Of a stretch of DNA of 64,000 nt, positions 26,571-34,992 are shown one piece after another. This DNA is from Bradyrhizobium sp. LTSP849 (lineage in GTDB: Bacteria > Pseudomonadota > Alphaproteobacteria > Rhizobiales > Xanthobacteraceae), in the NCBI RefSeq assembly GCF_000938255.1, contig NZ_JYMR01000056.1, positions 501,192 to 565,191 of the forward strand. The letters are read 5' to 3'. Below the pieces are notes generated by a model, which saw only the letters and a program-made list of their open reading frames with translations, was not told the origin of the DNA and did not search any database. The position numbers were made by a program, and so were the translations under genes. Within the stretch, counting starts at the first letter, position 1. Every line of letters begins with the position of its first letter.

Positions 26571-26905
26571 CAAACAAAGCCCTCCCGGTGATGGCGCTTG
26601 GTTGGCGCTCTTCGTCCGTTCTTGTCGGTCGATCCTAGTACGGTCGTGCCGGTGAGGCCATGCAGCAGATGGTCTCGACCGGACCGCGCGGCTCTCGTTC
26701 CCGTTTCGGATCAAAAGCCGCATCGCCCGAGGTGGTTCTCAATAGGGGAAAGCGCTATTTTGAAATGTCTCCGGCCTGACAATTCTGCGACAAAGTTTTT
26801 CGGGCGAAGACGGCCTCCATCTTTCGTCGGATGGCGGCCGAAACGGCTGTGTTGCAGTGCAGCAGAACAATGGAGTGACGAAACGGTGCGGCTGGCTTCG
26901 GGATC
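26571..26905. promoter_or_regulatory. Divergent control region livG operon / crp-fnr-like gene
   Basis: 335 bp without a gene between two divergent starts, so promoters for both must lie here. An AT-richer part spans 26735-26800. I looked for an Fnr/FixK box (TTGAT-N4-ATCAA) and saw none. No repeat or RNA gene recognised. Confidence 0.5.
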
Positions 26906-27580
26906 ATGATTTCAGAGGATCAACTGAAGCGCGTCGCTGCCTGGTCGCGTGAGCTTACCGAGCGTGAGATCGAGGTCGCCCGCGCGGGAATCACGGAACG
27001 GTCCTACGGCACCGGCGAGACCGTGTTCATGCGCGGCGACAAGTTCGATTATTGGGCGGGCATGGTGAGCGGCCTTGCCCGCATGGGTGGGGTCTCGCGC
27101 GACGGTAAGGAGACGAGCCTTGCGGGCCTGACAGCGGGTGCCTGGTTCGGCGAGGGCAGCGTGCTCAAGAACGAGCCGCGCCGCTATGACGTGGTCGCAC
27201 TGCGCGACAGTCGTGTCGCGCTGATGGAACGCACCGCCTTCATGTGGCTGTTCGAGAACAGCGTCGGCTTCAACCGCTTCCTGGTGCGGCAGCTCAACGA
27301 GCGGCTCGGCCAGTTCATCGGCATGCTCGAGGTCAACCGCACGCTCGATGCCACCGCGCGCCTCGCCCGCGGCATCGCCTCGCTGTTCAACCCGATCCTC
27401 TACCCGGAATCGACCGCGCATCTGGAGATCACGCAGGAGGAGATCGGCGCGCTCTCGGGCATGTCCCGTCAGAACGCCAACCGCGCGCTGAACCGGCTGG
27501 AGAAGGAGGGGCTGCTGCGGCTCGAATACGGCGGTGTCACCATCCTCGATGTCGAGCGGCTGCGTGGGTACGGGGACTAG
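26906..27580 (+). CDS. Crp/Fnr-family transcription regulator
   Basis: 224 aa. Residues 15-125 are a cyclic-nucleotide-binding beta-barrel (GETVFMRGDKFDYWAGMVSG, then GAWFGEGSVL) and residues 150-220 a winged HTH (ITQEEIGALSGMSRQNANRALNRLEKEG). No N-terminal Cys set for an Fe-S cluster is present, so it is not an oxygen-sensing FNR. It faces the livG operon and is its likely local regulator (inference). Its TAG stop is part of the CTAG into which the IS630 element inserted; the coding frame is intact. Confidence 0.9.
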   Translation: MISEDQLKRVAAWSRELTEREIEVARAGITERSYGTGETVFMRGDKFDYWAGMVSGLARMGGVSRDGKETSLAGLTAGAWFGEGSVLKNEPRRYDVVALRDSRVALMERTAFMWLFENSVGFNRFLVRQLNERLGQFIGMLEVNRTLDATARLARGIASLFNPILYPESTAHLEITQEEIGALSGMSRQNANRALNRLEKEGLLRLEYGGVTILDVERLRGYGD

Positions 27581-27608
27581 AGCATTTCATGACTTGATTG
27601 AATCGAAG
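27580..27608 (+). repeat. Left terminal inverted repeat of the IS630 element
   Basis: Reads GAGCATTTCATGACTTGATT from the left edge and matches the reverse complement of the right end with about five mismatches in 26-27 positions. Confidence 0.8.
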
Positions 27609-27669
27609 GGATTCCGGTTTTGGTCGATTTGTGATTCAAGATGCTGGCTGGATCGGAGGCCAGCACTGG

Positions 27670-28618
27670 ATGACCCGACCTCTTTCCCTCGATCTTCGCG
27701 AGCGTGTAGTGGCGTCGATTTTGGCCGGCGAGAGCTGCCGGTCGGTGGCGGACCGGTTTGGCGTTGCGGTCTCGTCGGTCGTGAAGTGGTCGCAACGGCA
27801 CCGGGCGACCGGTTCGGTTGCGCCAGGCAAAATGGGCGGTCACGGCAAGCCTGTGCTGGATCTGCATCGGGCCTTCATCGTCGAGCGGATCGCTCAGACA
27901 CCGCACCTGACGCTGCACGGGCTGAAGGCGGAACTGGCGGCGCGCGGGGTCAAGGTCTCGCACCACGCGGTCTGGATGTTCCTGCGCCGCGAAGGGCTGC
28001 GGTTCAAAAAAAACGCTATTCGCCCTTGAGCAGGCCCGCGCTGACGTCTCCCGCAGGCGTCAACGCTGGCGATCCTGGCAGGCCGGGCTCGATCCGAGCC
28101 GGCTCGTCTTCATCGACGAGACATGGATCAAAACCAACATGGCCCCGTTGCGGGGATGGGGACCCAAGGGCTCGCGGCTGCGAGGCTTCGCGCCCCACGG
28201 CCACTGGCGTACCCTGACCTTCCTCGGCGCGCTCCGCCACGATCAGCTCACGGCGCCTTGCGTTTTTGATGGGCCGATCAACGGTGAATGCTTCCGCGCC
28301 TATGTCGAGCACCTTCTCCTGCCGACCCTGCGCGAAGGCGACATCGTCATTCTCGACAATCTCGGAAGCCACAAATCGAAAGCCGTCAGGTAAATGATCC
28401 AATCGGTGGGAGCCAGGCTTTGGTACTTGCCGCCTTACTCGCCCGACCTCAACCCGATCGAGCAAGCCTTCGCCAAGATCAAACATTGGATGCGGCACGC
28501 GCAGAAGCGCACCATCGAGGACACATGGCGACACATCGGTCACCTCGTCGAGGCGATCCAACCGCCAGAATGCGCAAACTACTTCGCCAACGCCGGATAC
28601 GCTTCAATTAAAACATGA
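27670..28618 (+). pseudogene. IS630-family transposase, broken by a frameshift and a stop
   Basis: From ATG 27670 (MTRPLSLDLRERVV) the N-terminal HTH part (SVADRFGVAVSSVVKWSQR) is intact up to LRFKK. There a run of eight A at 28009-28016 shifts the frame; family members read LRFKKT with seven A. The next frame continues TLFALEQARADV and carries the DDE domain: FIDETWIKTNM (first D), IVILDNLGSHK (second D) and SPDLNPIEQAF (E). In this frame a TAA at 28391-28393 follows SHKSKAVR where relatives have an Arg or Gln. The A-run might be a slippage site, but the nonsense codon cannot be bypassed by that, so I call a pseudogene. Confidence 0.88.
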
Positions 28619-28625
28619 AACGCTC
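28598..28625 (-). repeat. Right terminal inverted repeat of the IS630 element
   Basis: On the minus strand reads GAGCGTTTCATGTTTTAATT, pairing with the left end. The adjacent TA (28626-28627) belongs to the target duplication. Confidence 0.8.
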
Positions 28626-29887
28626 TAGCGCGTATTTGCGGGTGCGTGCAGCGGCCAGAGGTCGGTGCGCCAGCGGATCGCGATCGCCAGCATCGCGATG
28701 AAGCCCGCGGTGGCATAGAGCGAGCCCGTCGCGGAATAGCCGATGATGTCGATCAGGCTGCCGGCCGCGAGTAACCCCAGCGGCATGCCGTAGATCACCA
28801 TCATACGCACGCCCATCACGCGGCCGCGAAGGTGTGCGCTGGCCGTCCGCATCAGGATCACGGCAGCGGAAATCATCGACATGCTCTGGGCGATGCCGGC
28901 GAGAACCAGACAGGCCATCGCCACTGGCATGGTCCTGATTTCGACGAACACCACTAACATGGTGTACCAGGCCAGCGTCGCGCCGATCATAAGCCGGGCA
29001 ATGCGCAGTCCGCTGACGAGGGTGAGCGTGATCGAGCCGATCAGCGAGCCGACGGCGAAGCTCGCCGAGAGATAACCAAGACCGGTCTGGTCCGTGTGAA
29101 AGATGTCCCGCGCGATGTAGGGCAGCAATCCGCCTGTAAAAGGAAATGCGGTGAGATTGGCCAGGAAGGCGACGCACAGCGCTGCGCGCATTCCCGGGCC
29201 ATTCCAGGCGTAGACGATGCCTTCCTTGAGGTCGTCCAGCAATCGCGAGACCGCATGGCCGTTCGCCGGAAGAGTGCTCGTGGTTACGGACCTCTCCGGT
29301 CGGGTCAGGCAGAGCATGAGAAGCGCGGCGACGAAGTAGAGACAGGCAATCGCCACATAGACGAGGCCAATGCCGAGGACGGCGAACAGCCCCGCCCCCG
29401 TCAACGCTCCGGCGATGCGCGCGCTGTCCTGCGTCGTGCGCGCAACGCTGATGGCGCCCACCAGCTGTTTGGCTGGCATGATGTCGGCAAGCAGCGCGCC
29501 GCGGATGCCGAGATCCGAGGGACGGATCAGGCCCATGATCGCGACGATGATCATGACTCTCAGTGGCGACAGGTGACCGGTCAGCGCTAGAATCATGATG
29601 GTCGACGAGAGCACCGTATAGGTGAGGCGCATCGCCACGAGGAGATCGCGATGACCTATGCGGTCGCCGATCATGCCGAACACCGGCGCGACCAATGTCC
29701 CGACGAATTGCAGCGACGCAAGCACTGTGAGCAGAAGCACCGAGCCGGTCTCGACCAGGATGTACCAGCCAAGCACAAGCGTCTCCACCTCGAACGCCCA
29801 GGATGTGAGCAGATCGGATGGCCATTGAAAGCGATAATTGCGGATGTGGAACGGTGCGAGCGCGGAAGTTCGTGCGTCTGTGCTCAA
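28625..29887 (-). CDS. MFS transporter, enterobactin exporter-like (MFS_3)
   Basis: 420 aa with 12 hydrophobic segments. Early FHIRNYRFQWPSDLLTSWAFE and the loop GDRIGHRDLLVAMRLTY (motif A) are typical of the EntS/MFS_3 exporters, which expel small hydrophobic compounds or siderophores with proton exchange. A central cytoplasmic loop (about 190-230) separates two six-helix halves. Its TAG stop uses the TA target duplication of the IS630 element; before that insertion it overlapped the convergent Crp/Fnr gene by the four bases CTAG. Substrate unknown. Confidence 0.85.
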   Translation of the reverse strand: MSTDARTSALAPFHIRNYRFQWPSDLLTSWAFEVETLVLGWYILVETGSVLLLTVLASLQFVGTLVAPVFGMIGDRIGHRDLLVAMRLTYTVLSSTIMILALTGHLSPLRVMIIVAIMGLIRPSDLGIRGALLADIMPAKQLVGAISVARTTQDSARIAGALTGAGLFAVLGIGLVYVAIACLYFVAALLMLCLTRPERSVTTSTLPANGHAVSRLLDDLKEGIVYAWNGPGMRAALCVAFLANLTAFPFTGGLLPYIARDIFHTDQTGLGYLSASFAVGSLIGSITLTLVSGLRIARLMIGATLAWYTMLVVFVEIRTMPVAMACLVLAGIAQSMSMISAAVILMRTASAHLRGRVMGVRMMVIYGMPLGLLAAGSLIDIIGYSATGSLYATAGFIAMLAIAIRWRTDLWPLHAPANTR

Positions 29888-30008
29888 GACGCGATGACGC
29901 GTGTCACGGCGATTCCCTGCCTTGTTGCTTCTTCTTCTATCCAGGACCGTAGCGCCAGTGATGCCTGTGTCAATCGGAACTGCCGCAGGCCGATCCCGCG
30001 TTCGGCTC

Positions 30009-30851
30009 TTACCTTGCCGCGGTCTTCGGCTTGCGCTCTGCCAGCGCCACCGCCATCGCCGAGATCAGCGGGCGCATGAAATAGGCTTCATCGGCCGGCG
30101 CGATGTCCGTGCGCAAGCCGTGCGCGGCGAGTTCGCCCGAGACCGCCGGTCCCACCGAGGCGATCAGCGTCCGCTCGAACCCTGTGCGCAGCTTTGCCTC
30201 GCTGCCATGTGCCTTCGCGGCTTCGATCAGACGGCGGACCTGGCCGAGATTGGTCAGCGCGATGGAATCGATCCGCCCCTCCGCCATGTCGTTGATGGCG
30301 GCGACGATGTTGGCGTCCGCGGCCTTGGAGTCGTAAACATAAGGCAGCACGGAATCGACCTCGGCACCTTGCGCGGAGAGCGCGCCGGTCAGCGCGCTGT
30401 GGTCCTTGTCGGGATAGAGCTGGAGGCCGAGGCGGCGTCCCCTGAGATCGAGTTTCGCCAGCATCTCGATCACGCCCTCGGTGGTCGGCTTTTCCGTGGT
30501 CTGCTGCGCCTCGAGCGAGACCTCGCGCAGCGCCTTGCCGGGCTTCGGCCCGCGGGTGAATTTTCGCGATTTGGCGAGGGCCACGACAAAAGCCTGGTCG
30601 ATCCCGCGCGCGATGGCGAGCTTCATCATTCGCCGCAGGCCCTCACCGGTCATCAGCACGAGATCGTCAAACGGCTTGTCGATGGCGCGGCGGATCCAGG
30701 CTTCGACCGGAGACGGGTCCGGCGCATCTTGGATCGTGAACATCGGGCATTGCACGACCTCGGCGCCTTGCTCGGCCAGCAGCTTGGAAAATTGCGCCTC
30801 CTCGCGCGTTTCCAGGATCAGGATGCGGGTGCCGTTCAAGCGGTCGGCCAT
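30009..30851 (-). CDS. hemD: Uroporphyrinogen-III synthase
   Basis: 280 aa from the ATG ending at 30851, with CGGAG eight bases ahead; the frame is open to 31013 but overlaps the purU start. The HEM4 pattern is visible: RILILETREEAQFSKLL at the start, DDLVLMTGEGLRR, a linker, then YVYDSKAADAN, DSIALTNLGQVRRL and ASVGPAVSGELAAHG, matching the two-lobe fold that closes and inverts ring D of hydroxymethylbilane in haem synthesis. No other haem gene is adjacent, so a second copy beside hemC elsewhere is possible. Divergent from purU. Confidence 0.82.
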   Translation of the reverse strand: MADRLNGTRILILETREEAQFSKLLAEQGAEVVQCPMFTIQDAPDPSPVEAWIRRAIDKPFDDLVLMTGEGLRRMMKLAIARGIDQAFVVALAKSRKFTRGPKPGKALREVSLEAQQTTEKPTTEGVIEMLAKLDLRGRRLGLQLYPDKDHSALTGALSAQGAEVDSVLPYVYDSKAADANIVAAINDMAEGRIDSIALTNLGQVRRLIEAAKAHGSEAKLRTGFERTLIASVGPAVSGELAAHGLRTDIAPADEAYFMRPLISAMAVALAERKPKTAAR

Positions 30852-31011
30852 GGGCGTGCTCCGGTGAGTCAAAATCGCAATCGTACGTTCATCCTGACTC
30901 TGTCGCCGGGATTGGCGCAAGGGTGGGGTCGGTGATAGAGCAGGGCGCAAATCGCGGGTTGTTCCGCGGCCTTTGCACAAACCTTCATCAAGAGCCATTT
31001 TTTCAACAGTC

Positions 31012-31875
31012 ATGCCCGATCATCAATATGTCCTGACCCTGTCCTGTCCGGATCGCCCCGGCATCGTCTCCGCGGTGTCGACCTTTCTGTCCCACAATGG
31101 ACAGAACATCCTCGACGCCCAGCAGTTCGACGACGTCGAGACAAAGAAGTTCTTCATGCGGGTGGTGTTCACCGCGGCCGATCTCGCGGTGGAGCTTGCG
31201 GCGCTCCAGACCGGCTTTGCCGCGATCGCGGAACGTTTCGGCATGGAGTGGCAGATGCGCGACCGCGCCGCGCATCGCAAGGTGATGCTGCTGGTGTCGA
31301 AGTCCGACCACTGCCTGGTCGACATCCTCTATCGCTGGCGCACCGGCGAGCTGCCGATGAATTTGGCCGCGATCGTCTCCAACCATCCGCGCGAGGTCTA
31401 TGACGGGCTCGATTTCGGCGGGACCCCGTTTCACTATCTGCCGGTCACCAAGGAGACCAAGCGCGAGCAGGAGGCGCAGATCCTCGATCTCGTTGCCAAG
31501 ACCGGGACTGATCTCGTGGTGCTCGCCCGCTACATGCAGATCCTGTCGGACGATCTGTCGGCAAAACTGTCCGGCCGCTGCATCAACATCCACCATTCGT
31601 TCCTGCCGGGCTTCAAGGGTGCAAAGCCCTATCATCAGGCCCACGAGCGCGGCGTGAAGCTGATCGGCGCCACCGCCCATTACGTCACCCGCGACCTCGA
31701 CGAAGGCCCGATCATCGACCAGGACGTCGAGCGCATCAGCCATCGCGACACGCCGGAAGATCTCGTCCGCAAGGGCCGTGACATCGAGCGCCGTGTGCTG
31801 GCGCGCGCGATCCGCTACCATCTCGACGACCGCGTCATTCCGAATGGGCGCAAGACCGTGGTGTTCATGGATTGA
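31012..31875 (+). CDS. purU: Formyltetrahydrofolate deformylase
   Basis: 287 aa from ATG 31012. Residues 1-85 form an ACT domain (YVLTLSCPDRPGIVSAVSTF). The remainder is a formyltransferase fold with the catalytic set NIHHSFLPGFKGAKPYHQA and DLDEGPIIDQDV (Asn, His, Asp). PurU hydrolyses 10-formyl-THF to THF and formate, balancing one-carbon pools and supplying formate to PurT. It lies upstream of methyl-cycle genes, with unrelated genes between. Transcribed divergently from hemD with about 160 bp between. Confidence 0.95.
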   Translation: MPDHQYVLTLSCPDRPGIVSAVSTFLSHNGQNILDAQQFDDVETKKFFMRVVFTAADLAVELAALQTGFAAIAERFGMEWQMRDRAAHRKVMLLVSKSDHCLVDILYRWRTGELPMNLAAIVSNHPREVYDGLDFGGTPFHYLPVTKETKREQEAQILDLVAKTGTDLVVLARYMQILSDDLSAKLSGRCINIHHSFLPGFKGAKPYHQAHERGVKLIGATAHYVTRDLDEGPIIDQDVERISHRDTPEDLVRKGRDIERRVLARAIRYHLDDRVIPNGRKTVVFMD

Positions 31876-31920
31876 TGTTTCTTCCCTCTCCCCGCAAGCG
31901 GGGCGAGAAAGCGCATTGTC

Positions 31921-32205
31921 CTAATGCACCGCGTCGCCCGACGTTGAGCCTGTGGTGCCCTTCTGCGCCTGCTCTTCTTTCTCGCGATCGGCCGCCGGCA
32001 TCAGGCGCTTGCGCTCGCGCTCCTTCAGATAGGCATCGTATTGCGGCGTGCCTGGCCGCGGTGGTGCGTCGGCCGGCAGGCCGCCGGCCCATTGCGGGAC
32101 GTAGTCGCCCATGCCGGCAGAGAGCTTCTCGTTGACCGTGCCGCAGCCGGACAGCCCCGCGGCGAGCGCGAGGAGGATCAGGAGAGAACGGAAACGCATG
32201 GACAT
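31921..32205 (-). CDS. Small predicted lipoprotein
   Basis: 94 aa from the ATG ending at 32205; another ATG two codons later is equally possible. The N-terminus MRFRSLLILLALAAGLSGC is a lipoprotein signal with lipobox LSGC. The mature part is charged and Pro-rich (PQWAGGLPADAPPRPGTP), followed by a Lys/Glu-rich helix (YLKERERKRLMPAADREKEEQ). Such small lipoproteins are common in Bradyrhizobium genomes with no assigned function. Converges on purU. Confidence 0.7.
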   Translation of the reverse strand: MSMRFRSLLILLALAAGLSGCGTVNEKLSAGMGDYVPQWAGGLPADAPPRPGTPQYDAYLKERERKRLMPAADREKEEQAQKGTTGSTSGDAVH

Positions 32206-32730
32206 TACGGGCGCCGGAATCGGAGTGGTCGTACGCCGGGTCACCAGCGGTCAGGAACGGTAGCCTTCAACAAGGTAAAATTGGCTTATTCGAGGTAGGT
32301 ACGAAAATACCAAAGTGCGACGAGCTGCATGGTGCGCCGATGTCTGAATTCTGCAAATGAAAGGCGCAATCCTCCATCCACGCCGGCAGCGGCATTTCTA
32401 GACTGTGGCGATCGGCTCGCGACAATCTGGCTTGGCCCGCGACGGGGCTTTTTCGTTGACAGGTCCATTTTATTTGTACAATCGTACAAATAGGCGCGGC
32501 CAAAATCGAGGTGCTCGGGTTACCCCGACGTTACCGCGATACAGCTCCCGCCGTCGGCAATCGGAACGCTCGGCTTGTGCCGAATGGTCGCCAAACGTCC
32601 GATTGACAATGAGGGCGCGGAAGACGCCATGTGGCGCGCGACATCACTCGCGCGTGAGCTAAAATAAGGCCAAGGACCGGGCACTCGGTCCGGCGCACAA
32701 GAGGACAGGAATGAAGGGGAGGGACATCTG
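32206..32730. other. Long upstream region of the second Liv operon
   Basis: About 525 bp without a gene. The part at 32440-32495 holds a promoter-like element and an inverted repeat (listed separately). Between 32495 and 32730 I see only GC-rich leader with a GGGGAGGG ribosome site near 32716-32724. No riboswitch recognised. Confidence 0.5.
32456..32491 (+). promoter_or_regulatory. Sigma-70-like promoter overlapped by an inverted-repeat operator
   Basis: TTGACA at 32456-32461 and TACAAT at 32477-32482 (15-bp spacer, slightly short) form a housekeeping-type promoter. The sequence ATTTGTAC-AATC-GTACAAAT at 32472-32491 is a perfect 8-bp inverted repeat covering the -10 region, the expected position for a GntR- or TetR-type repressor. 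It is about 240 bp upstream of the Liv operon. No candidate repressor gene is adjacent. Confidence 0.5.
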
Positions 32731-33909
32731 ATGTTCGAACGCAAACAGTTTTCAGCGATCGCCGCCGTTGCAGCCATCGCGGGTCTTGCGGCCGCCGTGC
32801 CGGCCAAGGCCGAGGACACCGTCAAGGTCGGCCTGATTTTGCCGATGACCGGCGGCCAAGCCTCGACCGGCAAGCAGATCGAGAATGCGATCAAGCTCTA
32901 TATGCAGCAAAAGGGCGACACCGTCGCCGGCAAGAAGGTCGAAATCATCCTCAAGGACGACGCAGCGATTCCGGACAAGACCAAGACCGCCGCGCAGGAG
33001 CTGATCGTCAACGACAAGGTCAATTTCATCGCCGGTTTCGGCGTGACGCCGGCCGCGCTCGCGGCTGCTCCGCTGGCAACCCAAGCCAAGATTCCGGAAG
33101 TCGTGATGGCGGCCGGTACCTCCATCATCACCGAGCGCTCGCCCTATATCGTGCGCACCAGCTTCACCCTGGCGCAGTCCTCGACCATCATCGGCGACTG
33201 GGCGGTGAAGAACAGCATCAAGAAGGTGGCGACGCTGACCTCGGACTACGCGCCGGGCAATGACGCGCTCAACTTCTTCAAGGAGCACTTCACCGCCGGC
33301 GGCGGCGAGATTGTCGAAGAGGTCAAGACGCCGCTTGCCAATCCCGACTTCGCCCCGTTCCTCCAGCGCATGAAGGACGCGAAACCCGACGCGATCTTCG
33401 TGTTCGTGCCGGCCGGCCAGGGCGGCAACTTCATGAAGCAATATGCCGAGCGTGGCCTCGACAAGGCCGGCATCAAGGTGATCGGACCGGGCGACGTCAC
33501 CGACGACGACCTCCTCAACAACATGGGCGACGCCGTGCTCGGCACGGTCACAGCGCATCTTTATTCCGCGGCGCATCCCTCGCAGATGAACAAGGACTTC
33601 GTCGCGGCCTACAAGAAGGCCTACGGCACCCGTCCGGGCTTCATGGCGGTGAGCGGCTATGACGGCATCCACCTGATCTACGAAGCGCTGAAGAAGACGG
33701 GTGGCGACACCGACGGCACCAAGCTGATCGAGGCCATGAAGGGCCAGAAGTGGGAAAGCCCGCGTGGCCCGATCTCGATCGACCCCGAGACCCGCGACAT
33801 CGTGCAGAACATCTACATCCGCAAGGTCGAGAAGGTTGACGGCGAGCTCTATAACGTCGAGTTCGCGACCTTCGAGGCCGTCAAGGATCTCGGCAAGACC
33901 AAGAAATAA
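32731..33909 (+). CDS. Liv-type ABC transporter periplasmic substrate-binding protein
   Basis: 392 aa with a signal peptide (FSAIAAVAAIAGLAAAVPAKA, cut before EDTVKVGLI). Type 1 periplasmic binding fold: VGLILPMTGGQASTGKQIENA, VNFIAGFGVTPAALAAAP, TSDYAPGNDALNFF and FMAVSGYDGIHLIYEA. First gene of the plus-strand operon SBP-livH-livM-livG-livF. The ligand is not readable from sequence; amino acids, amides and aromatic acids are all known for this family. A pair of palindromic repeats separates it from livH. Confidence 0.92.
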   Translation: MFERKQFSAIAAVAAIAGLAAAVPAKAEDTVKVGLILPMTGGQASTGKQIENAIKLYMQQKGDTVAGKKVEIILKDDAAIPDKTKTAAQELIVNDKVNFIAGFGVTPAALAAAPLATQAKIPEVVMAAGTSIITERSPYIVRTSFTLAQSSTIIGDWAVKNSIKKVATLTSDYAPGNDALNFFKEHFTAGGGEIVEEVKTPLANPDFAPFLQRMKDAKPDAIFVFVPAGQGGNFMKQYAERGLDKAGIKVIGPGDVTDDDLLNNMGDAVLGTVTAHLYSAAHPSQMNKDFVAAYKKAYGTRPGFMAVSGYDGIHLIYEALKKTGGDTDGTKLIEAMKGQKWESPRGPISIDPETRDIVQNIYIRKVEKVDGELYNVEFATFEAVKDLGKTKK

Positions 33910-33950
33910 GGGCGCGCCGTTTGCATGGCGCGCGCCGCGAACTCGCTGCA

Positions 33951-34067
33951 CCTCTCCCGCTTGCGGGAGAGGTCGGCGCAAAGCGCCGGGTGAGGGTTCT
34001 CTCCACATTGGGAGCGTTCATTGCGGAAGCACCCCCACCCCAGCCCTCCCCCGCAAGCGGGAGAGGG
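33951..34067. repeat. Pair of GC-rich palindromic repeats
   Basis: Two hairpins with the same core, CTCTCCCGC...GCGGGAGAG at 33951-33972 and CTCCCCCGC...GCGGGAGAGG at 34044-34067, lie between the SBP and livH genes. They resemble the CCTCTCCC-type dispersed intergenic elements often met in Bradyrhizobium. They may stabilise the binding-protein transcript and lower permease expression. Confidence 0.7.
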
Positions 34068-34114
34068 AGTGCAGCATGGCCCTCGGTTACACTTGAGATG
34101 ATTTCTGACGCCAG

Positions 34115-34984
34115 ATGACCTCAATCCTCACCAACCTGTTCGATGGCGTTGCCTACGGCATGCTGCTGTTCGTGCTGGCCTGCGGGCTCGCGGTCACGCT
34201 CGGCCTGATGAACTTCGTCAACCTCGCCCACGGTGCCTTCGCCATGGCCGGCGGCTATGTCTGCATGGTGCTGGTCAACCGGATGGGCTGGCCGTTCTTT
34301 GCCGCGCTGCCGCTTGCCTTCGTCTCCGCTGCCGCCATCGGCATCGTGCTCGAACGTCTGCTCTATCGTCATCTCTACGCCCGCAGTCATCTCGACCAGG
34401 TGCTTTTCACCATCGGTCTGACATTCATGTCGGTTGCGGCCGTCGACTACATCCAGGGCTCGTCGCGGGTCTTCATCAATTTGCCGGCCGCGCTCCAGGG
34501 CCAGTTTGACCTGTTCGGCGTCGGCATCGGCCGTTACCGGCTGATGATCATTGTGATCTGCGGCCTGCTCACCATCGCGCTCCAGATGGTGCTGGCCAAG
34601 ACCCGTTTTGGCAGCCGCCTGCGCGCGGCGGTCGATGATCCCCGCGCGGCGAGTGGCCTCGGCATCAACGTGCCGCAGGTGTTCGCCTTCACATTCGCAT
34701 TTGGCTGTGGCCTCGCCGGCCTCGGTGGTGCGCTGAGCGCAGAGATCCTCGGCCTCGATCCGTATTTCCCGCTAAAATTCATGATCTATTTTTTGATCGT
34801 GGTCACCGTCGGCGGCTCCTCCTCGATCACCGGCCCGTTCCTGGCCTCGCTGCTGCTCGGCATTGGTGACGTCGCCGGCAAATATTACGTGCCGAAGATG
34901 GGCCCCTTCGTGATCTACACCATGATGATCGTGATCCTGATCTGGCGCCCGAACGGCTTGTTCGGCCGCACGGCCGCGCGTTGA
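34115..34984 (+). CDS. livH: Liv-type ABC transporter permease (LivH)
   Basis: 289 aa with about 8 membrane segments. LFDGVAYGMLLFVLACGLAV and MNFVNLAHGAFAMAGGY are typical of LivH; the coupling loop contains RAAVDDPRAASGLGI. It ends with TGA overlapping the start area of livM. Second gene of the operon. Confidence 0.93.
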   Translation: MTSILTNLFDGVAYGMLLFVLACGLAVTLGLMNFVNLAHGAFAMAGGYVCMVLVNRMGWPFFAALPLAFVSAAAIGIVLERLLYRHLYARSHLDQVLFTIGLTFMSVAAVDYIQGSSRVFINLPAALQGQFDLFGVGIGRYRLMIIVICGLLTIALQMVLAKTRFGSRLRAAVDDPRAASGLGINVPQVFAFTFAFGCGLAGLGGALSAEILGLDPYFPLKFMIYFLIVVTVGGSSSITGPFLASLLLGIGDVAGKYYVPKMGPFVIYTMMIVILIWRPNGLFGRTAAR

Positions 34985-34992
34985 GTTTGCCG

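Larger units (their letters stand above)
27578..28627. mobile_element. IS630-family insertion sequence, degenerate, with TA target duplication
   Basis: The element body is 27580-28625 (1046 bp), flanked by the dinucleotide TA at 27578-27579 and 28626-28627, the target duplication of the IS630/Tc1/mariner group. Terminal inverted repeats are imperfect over about 26 bp: left GAGCATTTCATGACTTGA and, reversed, right GAGCGTTTCATGTTTTAA. The insertion point is the CTAG that supplies the stop of the Crp/Fnr gene on one strand and of the MFS gene on the other; the TA duplication rebuilt both TAG stops. The transposase is interrupted twice, so the element is probably immobile by itself. Confidence 0.9.

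Noticed and set aside
26571..26905. FNR/FixK box in the divergent region
   Set aside because: No TTGAT-N4-ATCAA-like palindrome could be found.
27580..28625. Functional programmed-frameshift IS630 transposase
   Set aside because: A separate in-frame TAA at 28391-28393 breaks the catalytic domain, so slippage alone would not give a full protein.
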